Assembly (NCBI RefSeq): GCF_002443255.2
Contig: NW_019211457.1
Span: 1,652,727 to 1,716,726 of the forward strand
Source of the DNA: Varroa destructor
Taxonomy: Eukaryota; Arthropoda; Arachnida; Mesostigmata; Varroidae
Length of the DNA: 64,000 nucleotides
Direction: 5' to 3'
Both the position numbers and the translations under genes were made by a program. The notes under the pieces were generated by a model that was not told where the DNA came from, did no database searches, and worked only from the letters and a program-made list of their open reading frames with translations. Positions 36,633-48,534 of the stretch are shown one piece after another; position 1 is the first letter of the stretch; every line of letters starts with the position of its first letter.

Positions 36633-37420
36633 TATATATAGCCCTTTCAGTTAAAAGTGTGGTCATTGGCTGTACCAAACTGTAGGAACGTTGCCGGCTT
36701 AGTCGACTATATTTAATTATTATGATAATGAATATGGGGGTATCATTAGTCTACAGGTTGAATTCGTGATGAGCGTGCAACGAGAATCACAATTGTGCTT
36801 CTTTGTACTTGCGCGCGCGTATTTTGAAAATAATATTTTCATCGCTTCAGCGCCGTCTAACAGTTGCGTTCCTCGTAGTCGTTTACCGAAAGATGAAAAT
36901 TTCGAGGTCCTTTAAAAATCAGTATTTTAAAACCCCACTATTTGTGTTGGCGGTGCTCCATTGGTGACAGCCCACGAGGTTCTAAACTCGCCTCGTCTTG
37001 ACCATTAATAAAGCGACACAAAAAATAAGTTTCTTTAGTTCAGTAGAGAACTAGCTGCTGATGTCGGGGGGCAGCACCCGTGGGCTGGATTGTGGGAACC
37101 CGAAAACGAACCTGACGGCTGACAACGTGCCAAGCAGCTCGTAGAGACGAAGCCAATAGACCGCTAAGTGAAACCCATTTAAGACTAGGCTTACTTATAT
37201 AGGTGTTGTATCACTATCGACGATTGGTATAACCAGATATCCTGCGGGTAGTGGGTACTTCAGAGCAGATGTTCGTATCCGAGAGCAATTACGGAAACAT
37301 TTTCCACAGGGGCAGCTGGGCTTATTCAGGAAGTAGTTGCATGCGACAGGAACGAACTACAGCAGCGTAAAAGGGTCAGTGCAATTTGATGTATAGGTTT
37401 TTATATTAGATATCGCCAGC

Positions 37421-37443
37421 GAGAGAGAGAGAGAGAGAGAGAG
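37421..37443 (+). repeat. (GA)11 microsatellite
   Basis: A perfect dinucleotide run of about 11.5 units. Confidence 0.95.
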
Positions 37444-38391
37444 CTCTTATTGTGCAAGCGAAATTTGTTCGATATGTGTTTATCATTAGAACTAGTTGAA
37501 AAGATGTAGGCTTGCATATATTAAAGTCCGATAGGTGAAAAGATATAGGTGTCTTGTTTTCATATAATAATATGCGATAAAACGCATATCCAGCGGAAGA
37601 ACGGAAGGTATTGAGCTAGTTAGTAGGTAGTAAAAAACTGATGTATTTGGTTCAAAACATTCAAAGCGATTAGTTACAGCCAACACACTTAAAAAATATC
37701 ATCTTCATCCACAGGCATTGATTTTGTGATGAAATCAAACATATTTAGTTACGCAGGCTCGACTCGTTACGTAGGTAGAACCGTAGATGAAAACAGGTAG
37801 AGCATTCGTTGGAAATTACAGGCGCGAAACCTACCCAAAACACCGTACCCAGCAAAGCCATTTGCATGGTTACCGCTTTTCTTTGTCTTGCAGATGTGTT
37901 GTTTGAACGCTACCGCAACACGCAGAGTTTCATTAAGTCAGCAAATTTATGCTCAAAAAGGAAGGACATTTTTTCTGATTAGGATGGGTTCCTGATTAAC
38001 GGCATTTTTGGAACACATTCGAAAAAAATGTTCGAGCAACAGTGTTCAATAAAAGGCACAATACGTTCCGCCGTTTCAAAAAAACTAAGAGACACCGTAT
38101 TTTATTTGATGACGCGAGTAATGGCCATTTTCCACGAATCAGTAACGAAAGCAGACTATTAATCGAATTCGTCGTGACGTACAGCGAGCGACAAACATCA
38201 AAAACGAGTGTTTTTATGGATGGAAAACGTTGCACGCTGTTTTACGGCAACGCAGTACTATCTTTATTATGATATGATTCATCTGGTCATTCAAAAGAAC
38301 ATAATATTAACTCAATGAAATACACATTTAGTTAACGTCTACATAATAGAAATAATCACATAATAATTATAATCAGTCGGCTATACGAGGC

Positions 38392-38418
38392 TATATATAT
38401 ATATATGTATATATATAC
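38392..38418. repeat. (AT)n microsatellite
   Basis: A TATATA run with a single G interruption. Confidence 0.9.
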
Positions 38419-39607
38419 TATGGGGGAAAGGAAAAAAATGTAAACCATACAAGCATACTCATTGAGCTACAGAAGAATACGCGACGCTTTTTAACTCATA
38501 ACAGATTTCGTTGCAATATTTTTTGAATGTACAACATTGAAGCATTTACATGGATTCCATTCTTAGACATGTCTAGCTGCAAGTAGTACAGATGTTCATT
38601 GAAATTTTTTATTGTTTGTTTGTACTGATCTGGGGCTATCTCTTTGAGCCTATCAGGCAATACTGCAATGCAGACCCAATTGGCTTACCATCTCAGCGCT
38701 GCCTAGCTGTAGAAACAAAGCTTGGGTGATACCAGTAGACACGTGAGTGAGTACAACGATTTCATCTTTAGGAAGAGTTTGTCTGCAATCTAGCTATTTC
38801 CATATTTTCCAGTGACCAGGAGTATTTTATAGTTGCAACTGTTGGCCACGGATGGCGCCACTGACATTGAGCTGGTCGTCCGACACTGCGTCTTTGCATT
38901 AGCCAAAGGTGAGAAATACATCCTAGCAGCAGATGCCAATTCGTATCGACTCGACCTTTTTTCATTCTAAAATATCAGCATGCTGTGTTTAGGCCTGTAA
39001 AACACCCTTAAAAAGTGTGCAGTAATAAGGGCATATTGAGAACTGGGGCGTAGCGTCCGGTATTGTTAGTTGTCTTTACGAAAAGCGAATTATAATGCTA
39101 CAGTAGAATTGTAAATACTCCCGTCAAAACTGATCAAAGGGCAAAATTCTCGAATACAAAAAACGTATCGTAGCAGTTTATGATATTGTGTACCGTAGAA
39201 CTATCCGTAGTTCGAATGTCAGTAGACTGCTCCGTTCTTATTGGAAAAATCATCCTCCCATGGTACACGTACAGATAACAATTGGCTAGTGCAACCCTAT
39301 AGAACGAGTCATTTATATAGCGATTATGGACAACCAAAAGCACTTGGACACCTTTAGGTTCGAAAGCAGCCGTGCACAGAAGGTTCGTCTTATGCTGCAG
39401 GGGGCCGCCAGCTATCTGAATCAGCAAAAACCAGCCAAGACAGCGGAATCAAACGTGAAACCTGAAAAATCTATTAGGATAAAGTCGGTCATAAACATAA
39501 ATTTCAACATGCTTAGGTGCATTACGTAATAAAACGATGATTGGTAAAACAGGGTTGAATTGATGCCAAATCAGCAGGGTTCAACATAGTGTTAGGAAAG
39601 ATCAAAC

Positions 39608-39647
39608 GGATATTTACCTTCCGTGACGCAGCATACTGTAAATATCC
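39608..39647. repeat. 10-bp inverted repeat, 20-nt loop
   Basis: GGATATTTAC at 39608-39617 pairs exactly with GTAAATATCC at 39638-39647. It is either a simple hairpin or chance. Confidence 0.5.
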
Positions 39648-40544
39648 TAAAATGATACACATTTCAACTGTATTAGGTACAAATTGTAAAAATACAAAAA
39701 TAATGTAAAAGTACACAATTAGTGGGAACCTAATAATGATAACGACAGTCGCCTAGATAATCCAGAGAGTTATATTGTCACAATGGAATACCTAAATATT
39801 GTGAAAGGTTTCTTTGTGCGTGGAAAGTAACGCATAACAATATTGTTTTTAGGCATCTATACACACAATGGTGGCCATTAATTTTGACGAGTTGGCGTCA
39901 CTCCGATGTTCCTGCGGCTAAACGTAACTTGTAAGGAGGTCCTCCAGATTGCGTGCTGATACTCGCATAACCTCTGTAGCATCGCATAACTCTCCTACTG
40001 ATACCAAAATAATTGGCAAGCTTTTATACAAACTTTTAACACGTGAGGTAATCAAGTAATTTTTTTTTATTAAATGAAGTACTTCAAATAATTGAAAGCT
40101 AAACCTCAGGAGAAACACAGCTAATATCCAGCCAATTATCTTTCCGATTGTGGTCTTCGAATTCGACGAAATCGGTCACTCTGCCTTAGGAAGTTAGATT
40201 ATTACTGGCAGGAATGTCTGCTTTATCTCGAGGTATGAAATTGTTTTGAATGTAAGCATATATATGCTACATTGGGTTGTACTATGTGGCGAGGGACAAA
40301 AATTAAACTTGCTTTTTGGGTAATTGGTAAACAGTTTAGGCGAATTAGTTTCTAACTGGCGTTAAATAAGGGCATGAATAATTATGAATGAAAACAAAAA
40401 TCTGTCCATAAATAATTTAGAGAACTAATACATTAATTTAAATTCATCTGTGCCTCGTTTTTTGAGATCTAAGCGGAATAGTGTCGTATTGAAGAATCAG
40501 CAATAACTTCAGATAGTTTCCAAGCAAATAATCAGATTGTAGCA

Positions 40545-40629
40545 GGGTTGTAGCTTAGTAGGCATCGTAGTCGCCTGCTAAACTTAAGGATACGTTGTGA
40601 TTTAGGTTCGAATTCGAGCTATAAAACCC
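40545..40629 (+). repeat. tRNA-Ser-like repeat or tRNA pseudogene
   Basis: An A-box-like TAGCTTAGTAGG (40551-40562) and a B-box-like GGTTCGAATTC (40605-40615) lie 42 nt apart, the wider spacing of class II tRNAs. Between them is CCTGCTAA, matching the anticodon loop of tRNA-Ser(GCT). GGGTT (40545-40549) and AACCC (40625-40629) could close an acceptor-like stem. The anticodon and T stems do not pair, so this is not a working tRNA. It may be a tRNA-derived SINE head or a decayed tRNA copy. Confidence 0.45.
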
Positions 40630-40943
40630 ACTTCGTTCCTTGTTGAGAGCCAGCCCTCTGATAAAATTCTTGACGGCTATACCGGACGTAAAACTAGAAA
40701 CGTAGAGGCACTTTGTCGAGAGACTTTTGTCAAATTAAAAATACGCCTTTCCTCAGCTTTTTGCGATTCATATCAGCCTTTGGGTTCTCGTTTATAAAAT
40801 TTGATCATCCAACATTCTAACGGATTTAAGTTTAAAAAAAATGCAGGCATATTGCCTAAAATAACGTTGAAGCCTGCTAGCTGTCCATCAGTATTTGTCT
40901 CGCTGCCCTAAGAAAACGAGAAACACACAACGGACAACAACAA

Positions 40944-41411
40944 CTATAATAAACAACTTGTGCCCATGGCAATGTTTCGCATAGCCCTTATAAAAGAAGG
41001 ATGAACACCGCCCGATCTAGGAGGGGATCCGATCTCGATGGCCCACCTCATCTTCATCGGCCTCTTCCTCTCGATCCACTGCCCTGATCTCTGATCCAGG
41101 GTTAAGTCAGTCAGGCTGACGTCCCGAGATGAAAAGGGATCGGTAAGCTGGAAAAAAGGCAAACGCTGAGGAGAGCCCTGGATGAAGAGAAGAACCTCGC
41201 AAGCGAGGGCAATGATAAAGAGTTCTACGCGAGACACTACGCTACCGAAAAAGGAGAAGAGAAGGCAAGTGATAGCAGCTGGGCGACGAGGTTTGCCCCG
41301 CTTGATTAATTGTCTCTTGATGACACCATCCGTGCCCCGTGCGCCCCCGGACCCCGGTCGTCTCTCGCCAATCGAGTCGTCCTGCGGCCTTTCAACAGGG
41401 ACATCCGCCAC
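40944..41411 (-). CDS. 155-codon open frame, possible coding region
   Basis: The ATG-led frame begins MADVPVERPQDDSIGERRPG. It has a hydrophilic first 45 residues, a hydrophobic stretch around residues 47-78 (Leu/Phe/Val/Ile rich, compatible with one membrane segment) and a polar remainder. An acceptor-like GTTTGCCTTTTTTCCAG lies inside, so the whole frame may not be one exon. It sits in a GC-rich block, where stops are rarer and long frames arise more easily. No family is recognised and neither strand is clearly favoured. Confidence 0.2.
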   Translation of the reverse strand: MADVPVERPQDDSIGERRPGSGGARGTDGVIKRQLIKRGKPRRPAAITCLLFSFFGSVVSRVELFIIALACEVLLFIQGSPQRLPFFQLTDPFSSRDVSLTDLTLDQRSGQWIERKRPMKMRWAIEIGSPPRSGGVHPSFIRAMRNIAMGTSCLL

Positions 41412-41993
41412 GACTCAGAAGGACGACAAGATACGCCAGTGAGTGAACGAAGAAAAAAGAGAGGACACACGTGAAGCAGCCGCTTCAAACTAGTCAGCCA
41501 GCTAGTTGCCAGGTTCTCTGTACTGAATTTGGGGCAGACAGACCGACGGCCAGCTTCGAACCACTGATACACTGGATGGCAGTGGAGGTGCTGGAATACG
41601 ACAAACTAGCAGGAGGAGAAGCCGGGGTAGAAAACACCGCGAACGGAGTTCCCTCAACGCTGCCACTTCCACTATCGATGCGTTTCAAAGGGAGAGCCAA
41701 AGCTCACGCTTCTGCAAGAGAGAAAAGAAGTTTATTTTTACATCAAACACGGGCGCGCCGCGCGAGCGGAGCGGGCGTCTCCCGCAGTGGGCGATCGCAA
41801 TCGGAGGCGAAAATGGAGAGGGAGGGCGAGCCCACCTAGAGATGAGAAGAAGCAGAGAATGAAGGTGTTGTTAGCGGGGGTAGTCGGTGCCGATAGCATG
41901 AGGTGGGTTGGGTTTCTGACTGATAAGGCCACAGCGGGGAATCGAGATGCCGAACCACTGCCGCCACAGCTACAGCCGTCAACGCAGCTATTG

Positions 41994-42638
41994 CTACGAA
42001 CCGGACCTAATGGGTCCGGCTAGCAGGGTACCGCAACCAGCAGCAGGAGCGCCAGCGACGGTGTTCCTAAAGGAAACTAAGGCCAAGCCTCTAGTCAGTT
42101 GGGGGGGGGGGATGTAGTCTGGGCAGACGGGATCCGAGCTCCGGGAAAGGTGATCGAAGCTGAACGCACGCCGAGGACCCAGAGCACGGGTCACGGTTGT
42201 GTAGGACTGACGCACAAGGCAGCCAGACAACCAAGTGCTGCTTTGCTTAGAGCCTAGGGGAACCAGGAAGGGCCAACCGAGTTGGTGGGGGATATCGGCA
42301 AGCTTCGGCAGATCGGCAAGCTTACACTTCATAGGTGGTTCATATGAACGAAGCAAAAAACGTCCTGTGTAAGTGATCCTAAAGCTGTCCAAACCGAGGC
42401 TGCAGTCGTGAAACGGCGGCCAAATACGAGCGGGAACCAGAGAGGTCATTGGCAGCGAATTCGGAGCTCTGACGCGAGAAGACCCTTCGAAGATTGAAGT
42501 CGATGTGTTGAAGGGGTCGAAGCAACTCCCGGCAGCAGTTGCGCTAGTAGCTGATATAGGGATCGTGAACGAATAAGAACAAGAAGTCGAGATTGCTGAA
42601 GCCCTTTTCCCGACAGAGTACCCATTACGGGGCGTCAA
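41994..42638 (-). CDS. longest open frame in the window (214 codons), unknown
   Basis: The frame runs 214 codons to TAG and is Ser, Pro and Leu rich with no recognised domain. It opens with TTG; the first in-frame ATG is about 65 codons in. If coding, it would be an exon or part of one. A run of eleven G on the plus strand (42101-42111) falls inside and is translated as prolines, which is unusual for a conserved exon. Chance frames of this length should be rare even at this GC. An upstream minus-strand frame (42625-42861) overlaps it by 14 bp. Confidence 0.22.
   Translation of the reverse strand: MTPRNGYSVGKRASAISTSCSYSFTIPISATSATAAGSCFDPFNTSTSIFEGSSRVRAPNSLPMTSLVPARIWPPFHDCSLGLDSFRITYTGRFLLRSYEPPMKCKLADLPKLADIPHQLGWPFLVPLGSKQSSTWLSGCLVRQSYTTVTRALGPRRAFSFDHLSRSSDPVCPDYIPPPQLTRGLALVSFRNTVAGAPAAGCGTLLAGPIRSGS
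42101..42111 (+). repeat. G11 homopolymer
   Basis: Eleven consecutive G residues, the longest G run in the window; a possible sequencing-error hotspot. Confidence 0.9.
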
Positions 42639-42861
42639 TGTGAAGCGCCGAAGCTCCTATCAGACCAGGAATGGTCGCCGTCATTAAAGGAACTCCGTCG
42701 CACTGATCGTATAGTGATTGGGCCATAATTAACGACTTCGCAACACAGCAAAACAAGGAATGACAAACCACGCACGTCAGAGCCAGATAACAGAAAGGAT
42801 CGCAAACGACGCCGACGACGAGATATGTTAACCGCCAGATCGATAATATGACACTATACAA
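42625..42861 (-). CDS. 78-codon hydrophobic open frame, possible exon
   Basis: This minus-strand frame is Cys, Val and Leu rich in its first 45 residues and could form one or two membrane segments. It then becomes polar and ends at TAA. It opens without ATG. It overlaps the 214-codon frame in another phase, so the two could belong to one gene only through splicing or a frameshift. No homology is recognised. Confidence 0.13.
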   Translation of the reverse strand: MYSVILSIWRLTYLVVGVVCDPFCYLALTCVVCHSLFCCVAKSLIMAQSLYDQCDGVPLMTATIPGLIGASALHIDAP

Positions 42862-42899
42862 TGCGAAGAATAAGTGGCGAAAGACAGCTTATCATAAAA

Positions 42900-45800
42900 A
42901 AATGTCAGTGGCCGGCAATACCATAGGAACAATAGAGAGGTTTAGATACTGTCTATTTCCGCGTATCTTTGTAGTTACGGATTTATTTGTTATTGTCTTG
43001 CTTCTATGCCAATAGTGAGAAGTACCTAATCGTGCTATCATGCAAATGTCTTTATCAGTAATTTATTAAATATCGTGAACGATTCAATTCAATATATGAA
43101 GTGGTGGTCTCAATATATGAGTGACCCACTGTTAGTGCAGTGTAGGCTTTATTTGTTTTTGTGGATTCAGAAGACATCACCCGATAGACACCTCTATTCG
43201 CCGATGATGGCGCCATTTCCGATTGTGTAATCGCTTTCGCTGGCGGCGCAATGGAAAAACCCTTGTTTAAACAAGAGAGCAGTTGATGAATTAGTTTGAG
43301 TTCGAATCCTCGCATAGACACATAGTTTGCTTTGAGGTGGAAAAAGCCGTTGCAAGCGATACTTAACTATGTTTTCTTTTTAGCTGACCCCCAGTTTAAA
43401 GCCCCTGGCAACCTCCAGCTCTGGGATCTATTTAGACACAACTATGGCAGTTGCAAGGCGTACATACGGCCTCATACCCACGCAACTTCATATGGGCATT
43501 TCTCTGGCTTTTTCTAATTCTTTTCTGCACTAGCACTGAACTTATACTATTGATTCGTTGACATAAATACGCACCTTCTGAAAACCTTCCTCCTTGTCGC
43601 TTCAAGCAGAATCGCAAACCGTTATCACGCGGTTACATCCTGCTTTGATGGAAACAGCAGACCCAAAAATCGAGTTAATGCGTGTATCTAGCACATGAGC
43701 TGTCTCTGAGAAGGCGAGCACTAGATATTCTATATGAAGAGTTCGTCCAAGACGCCCAAAACGGGCAATATACTGCACCTAATCTTGCACAGAATTCGTT
43801 CGTATTTGGCAGATATAAATACATTTTGCGTTCGTTACAATATCGCCCTACAATAAAAATTCGTTCCGTGAAGTCGAAGGCAGAATTTCTCAACGTCATC
43901 CAACCCTTTGTCTTCGTGACACTTCCTTCCAAGTAGCCTTATCTAGCTAAATATAGGTTAAATTGTACCTGCCTCGACCACTCTTCCGCCATCTATATAG
44001 CGTGTGCCTTGACGCAATCATGAGGCCAAGATGTGTCGAATGCAATAAGGTCGAGGTATACGTATGCAGATGATTTGTACATTCGCAAAAGAGGCCAACG
44101 TACGGTTCGCTTAAGCAAAACCATTCTTCCTGCCGAGAAGTGTCGCGAACGAAAGGAAGGCTCATACTCTAACCAAAGCGTCGACAGAGAATCGTAGCCT
44201 CAGGGACAGGTTAGAGAATAGGGATAGTTGAGGAGTTTACTATAAAAATCGGCCATATTAGCAGGAACGCGGATGGATGTGCTACTATTTGAGGTGATGG
44301 TGCGTATAGAAGTTGTCGTGACTATATGATCGTGCGTGCTGCCCTGTTCTGTGTGTGTTGATCTGGTCTCTTGACAGCGTCGTTCCTGTGTTGTTATTGC
44401 TGTTGTGTTTGTCGATGCTGTTGCATACATCCGGAGCCTTATGCACGCACCGATCACCGCAGAATACAGCCCCAGCGCCTACAATGTGTTGAGTCTATCA
44501 GTCCTCGTGTGGGCTTTCTTCTACAGAATTTGCTGTATGTGTCCATGAGTGTGTCGCACGAAGTTCCAACGCTTCGGGAACAAATGTGTGTATGTATGCG
44601 TGAGTGAGCGTCAATGCCTGCACAGTTCTTTCTTCTTTTGGTTGTCGAGAAGGCCGCTGCGCTGAATTAATTAGTCGCGCAAAACGGGTGAAGTTTGCTT
44701 GTTCCAAGCGCAAACTTGCAAGTTTTAGTGATGGCAGCCGCTTCAGGAGTATCAGCTAAGCAGTAGAAACATTTTGCTGAATACAGAAAAGCACTTAGAC
44801 GGTGAACAGAGGCAAGATGCATGTGTGTATGTGGGGGGGCGCAGGCAAGATCGACGACATCGGTCGTCGTTGGTAGCGGTTACAACTAGAAAGAAGAAGG
44901 GGTCTCGAGATGCCCTTCCAGCGATCGCCTGCCAATGTGCAGCTAGACCCCTCGTTGTGTCACAGGAGACACGGCAAGCGTTGACTAAATCGAAACCATG
45001 CGCTAAAAAGACAACTTACAGAGTAAAAGGGTCGGAATGGTTAAATAAACTGAAAAAAAATCCAAATACCATCTGCAGTACGAAGGTTGCCTAAAGAGTT
45101 TGTACCGAAAGCGTCGCTGAAAAGGATACGCTTTTGTTCAATATATTTACATCAACAAGTAGATCTACATCAGACACGTCCAATATGGTCTAAGTTTAGT
45201 CTGTAAGATAATAAGTAAGATCAATAAAAATATATGAAGAAAGTGAAATCTTTCTCTATATTCAGTTATCCTACCTATAATAATCTACCTACTTGCGAAT
45301 CTCATCTCACCATTGTCCCTGTACTCTGTTTTGGACTCTAAGCAATTTCAGGTTTCTAATGTGAAATAGTCTTATCAATTTCAAGTTCAGCATCGTAGGC
45401 CTATTGTTTTAATTACTAGACTTTAGGCGAATCCATCTGCTCATTGTAGCCACCTAAATTGACAGTGGTTAACTCCTTATACTGATCTGAAACTTCCTAC
45501 AATTAATCTTTAGATCAATTCAAGTTCGTCATCTAAATCGAACAAGTTCGGATCCCACATACTTTCTAATATGTTTTTACGATCCGTTTCCGGATCCCGA
45601 TTTGTGATCATGGATGTCATATTTCATTCTAAACACATTATCAGAACTGGAAAACTATCCAATGTATCTTCCAGCGATTTAATTTTTTTTTTGGTCGCGC
45701 CGCTTTGGTCTTTGGTACGCAGGCAGACAAAAACCGCATCTCATGTTCATTATGTTTAAACAACATAAACTCTGGCGCTTTTGTTAAGTTTTTTTTTTCC

Positions 45801-46700
45801 TCTTAGTAATTATGGATCATATGCAATGCCTGAGTAAAAACGACACATGTATATTTACTGTAGATACATTTAAGTAATTTGTTGAAAGTGATCACAAGGA
45901 TAAGCATCTCCGTCGGCGTCCACTTGTCTAAAAATACGTTACCCAAACATGCTATTTCAAAAACCTAAAGGCAAGCACCATATTTCCACTTGATTTTTTG
46001 CCATTAGCTAATTTTTCACACACGCGGCGCAATTTTTCGAGATATATACATACGTATACATGCGATTTCCATCTCAGAGGACAGCTACTGTTGGCAAGCC
46101 CGTAGTTATTGTCCTTAATGAGAGTAAACTGCCCGTGACGGATTCTCTGATCGCGTGGAGCGATCTAGCGACAGCCATCCGCCCCCCAAACGTATCTGTT
46201 TTTCACACACCCTTGTGACCTCATATGGCACTACGAGTCAACTCCGACAAATATTAGATGGCGGTGCTGTGATATTAAAATGACTTTTTCTGTTGTTTCA
46301 GTACCACTAAAGTTACAGTGCTCGCAGACAGGCGTTAGCCGATTGGCGACAGATCGACAGGGTGACTAGAGGTCGTTATACAATAGGTCGAGTTTCTCCG
46401 TCAAGCGCACTTGACTAGAGGCAAAGCACTAGCACGTGTTTGATCGACGCTAGCTTGACGCTCGAAAAAATCACAGCTGCCCAAAAAATGTACAAGTGAC
46501 TCATGGAGAATTAGATAAAGGCCCGAAAGTCTAAAGCGGTGCCCTAACAGACCTGTTACGTGGCGCCGTAACTATAGTCCAACGAAGATAAAAAAAAGAA
46601 AACCTTAAACCCACGCATACTCGTTTGCCCTTTCTATTTGCCCATAAACCCTTTCTATCTGCTAGTTTATGTAGAGTAGCACAGCTATGACCGCAGCGAT
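42900..46700. other. no gene supported
   Basis: AT-rich except 43.3-45.1 kb. The interval 43675-43936 is open on both strands at once (about 85 codons each); the plus-strand reading after a TATCTAG acceptor-like site is well mixed but unrecognised. A GTTCGAATCC B-box-like motif at 43302-43311 lacks a tRNA fold. Confidence 0.4.
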
Positions 46701-46703
46701 TAC

Positions 46704-46791
46704 CTGATGCCGTCTGTTTGAGATCGCGAAATGTTTCACTAATGCAGGCGACCGCAGGCAACCACAGACTACAAGATAAGGACACGCACAT
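46704..46791 (-). CDS. possible signal-peptide first exon
   Basis: An ATG at 46791 starts a frame with a hydrophobic, Cys-containing N-terminus (MCVSLSCSLWLPAVAC) and then polar residues (ISETFRDLKQTAS). It meets a good donor, CAG|GTAATC, at the 46704/46703 boundary. If not spliced, the frame continues to a stop at 46531. Nearby minus-strand frames at 46870-47055, 47083-47304 and 47384-47632 are open but unconnected. The short length means the combination could be chance. Confidence 0.14.
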
Positions 46792-46829
46792 GAGGACAAA
46801 TATTTCACTGTTATAGAACGGTGACACAT

Positions 46830-48410
46830 CAAAGTAACGGAAGAGGAGCAGCTCGTACAGGCTAACGCACTATAAGCAGAGCGAAATAGGCCGAACTGAA
46901 AGATTCACAGGGATACCCGTAAAAAAGCAAGAAGCTATATCCAATCTCGGAAGGCAGCGAGCGAATTTGTTGCGTAGGAGGCAAAATGACGCGACCGATC
47001 TGGCTGCTGTTTTAGCCATTATCTTTTTGTTCTTTGGATCGTCTCCGACATACATAAGTGGGCTCTGCAGGCTTAATATCGTCTAGGTGTCATCGAGAGT
47101 ATAATAACGGTCGTTGCAAACAGGCTCAGTGAATAAACTAGTTAACCGGCTGTGGCCGAAAGAGACAATTGTCTTCTGTATGTCATTTGCGAGGAATCGA
47201 TTTAATGCTGCGATAGCCACAAACCCGCGACAGGATCTCGTTGCGGAAGTGCTACATCTATGACGGATTTTTGTCCAGGTCAGACTCTCCAAGTAGACGG
47301 GCATTTAAGGCTTCAGTAACTCTAGAACGAGATATGGGCACAGTGTCAACGCGGCGCAAAGCGAACGTAGACTACAGGTTAGACTATACTAATAGTGATT
47401 TAGCAAAGTCGAATGGATAACTCTGCAACTGGCTGAAAATACTGCCATAAAGATTCTCTGTAGAGCCAGCATCTCTACGTGTGTAGAGTGTTCTGGCAGG
47501 CCGGATCCTGCAGACGCTTTCCAAAACCTCCGGGTGCTTAGCAGGGCTAGGAGAAACAACACGAAGCGCAAGTAACGAATGACAATAAAGCAATGTCTGA
47601 TCTACTGAAACTACACCTTTCAGGCCTACCAATTAGCCCTTGGCCAACGACAACTAACAGATGATGGGCCTTAGTCGGCTTCTGCTGCTTTAAAGGCCTG
47701 GGCTTAGCCTAGGCGCTGGATGTCCTGCGTCACGCCTGATCGCTTGTCCGGCCCATTAAGTTGCCAGGCGTCGCCCGTGATCGATGATCGCTTTCTTTGC
47801 TGAGACCTCTCTCGCGCGACTTTAGTTGTACGCGAAAGGTGCCACCGGCGTCGGGCGGATAGAAACAGAAACGACTGTGTATGGGTCTAAATTACAGAAA
47901 CTGTTCCCCTAATAACAAAGACCATACTCTGGCCCTTTTCAGCTTTTTTATATGATGACAATGTACTGCAAGGCGATACAATCTGAGCGAATGTGAACTT
48001 GATTGAGTAAATAAATAATACTGAAAAAAATGTTGTTGTTTATGTAGAAAATTGAACAGAGATAAACGCTTTTCAATAGACCTTTCAAATATGTAGCTTA
48101 AGTTCAAAATGTTTCTCGTGCGACCGTGTTCACACAGTTCACAGTGAATTATAGCTCTTATTTATGAATGAATCGTTATTCTTTTGAAGAGCAAGTTCTA
48201 TCGATAGATCTACGAGTATCTAAAGAGAATTAAGTCTGTTATAATATCGGAGATGCAGTCGTAATATCCGTATACGGTAACACCGTTGTGCGCGCACTGA
48301 GCTATTTAGAATCCCGGACAGCCAAAAAAAAAAACGTTCAGAACTGATCTTCTATAGACCAAGGAAGTGAATTACCTAAGCCTAAGAACAAGTTTTAAAG
48401 GGAGTTCTTC
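46830..48410. other. no gene supported
   Basis: A run of minus-strand frames of 60 to 82 codons between 46870 and 47632 has mixed, protein-like composition but no shared splice structure. The remainder is AT-rich. Confidence 0.38.
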
Positions 48411-48534
48411 TACAGCTAAAACGAAAGTGGCCACTTGACACTTTATTTAAATGATATATATATATATATAATATATTTAATTTAAATGATAAATTTCACC
48501 GGACAGTTATTGGGCCACTTTCGCTGTTCCTGTA
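48411..48534. mobile_element. Tc1/mariner-like MITE, about 120 bp
   Basis: TA dinucleotides (48411-48412 and 48533-48534) bound inverted termini. Read inward, the left end is TACAGCTAAAACGAAAGTGG and the right end is TACAGGAACAGCGAAAGTGG, sharing TACAG, then CGAAAGTGGCC. TA target duplications with a CAG start are typical of Tc1/mariner DNA transposons. The interior is an AT-rich near-palindrome with an (AT)n run and no coding capacity. I infer a non-autonomous miniature element mobilised by a transposase encoded elsewhere. Confidence 0.72.

Larger units (their letters stand above)
36633..40540. other. no gene recognised
   Basis: AT-rich sequence with short frames and microsatellites (GA at 37421, AT at 38392) and a 10-bp hairpin at 39608-39647. 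Confidence 0.5.

Noticed and set aside
43238..43315. Possible tRNA (TGGCGGCGCAATGG plus GTTCGAATCC)
   Set aside because: The T stem mispairs and no anticodon arm or acceptor stem can be drawn.
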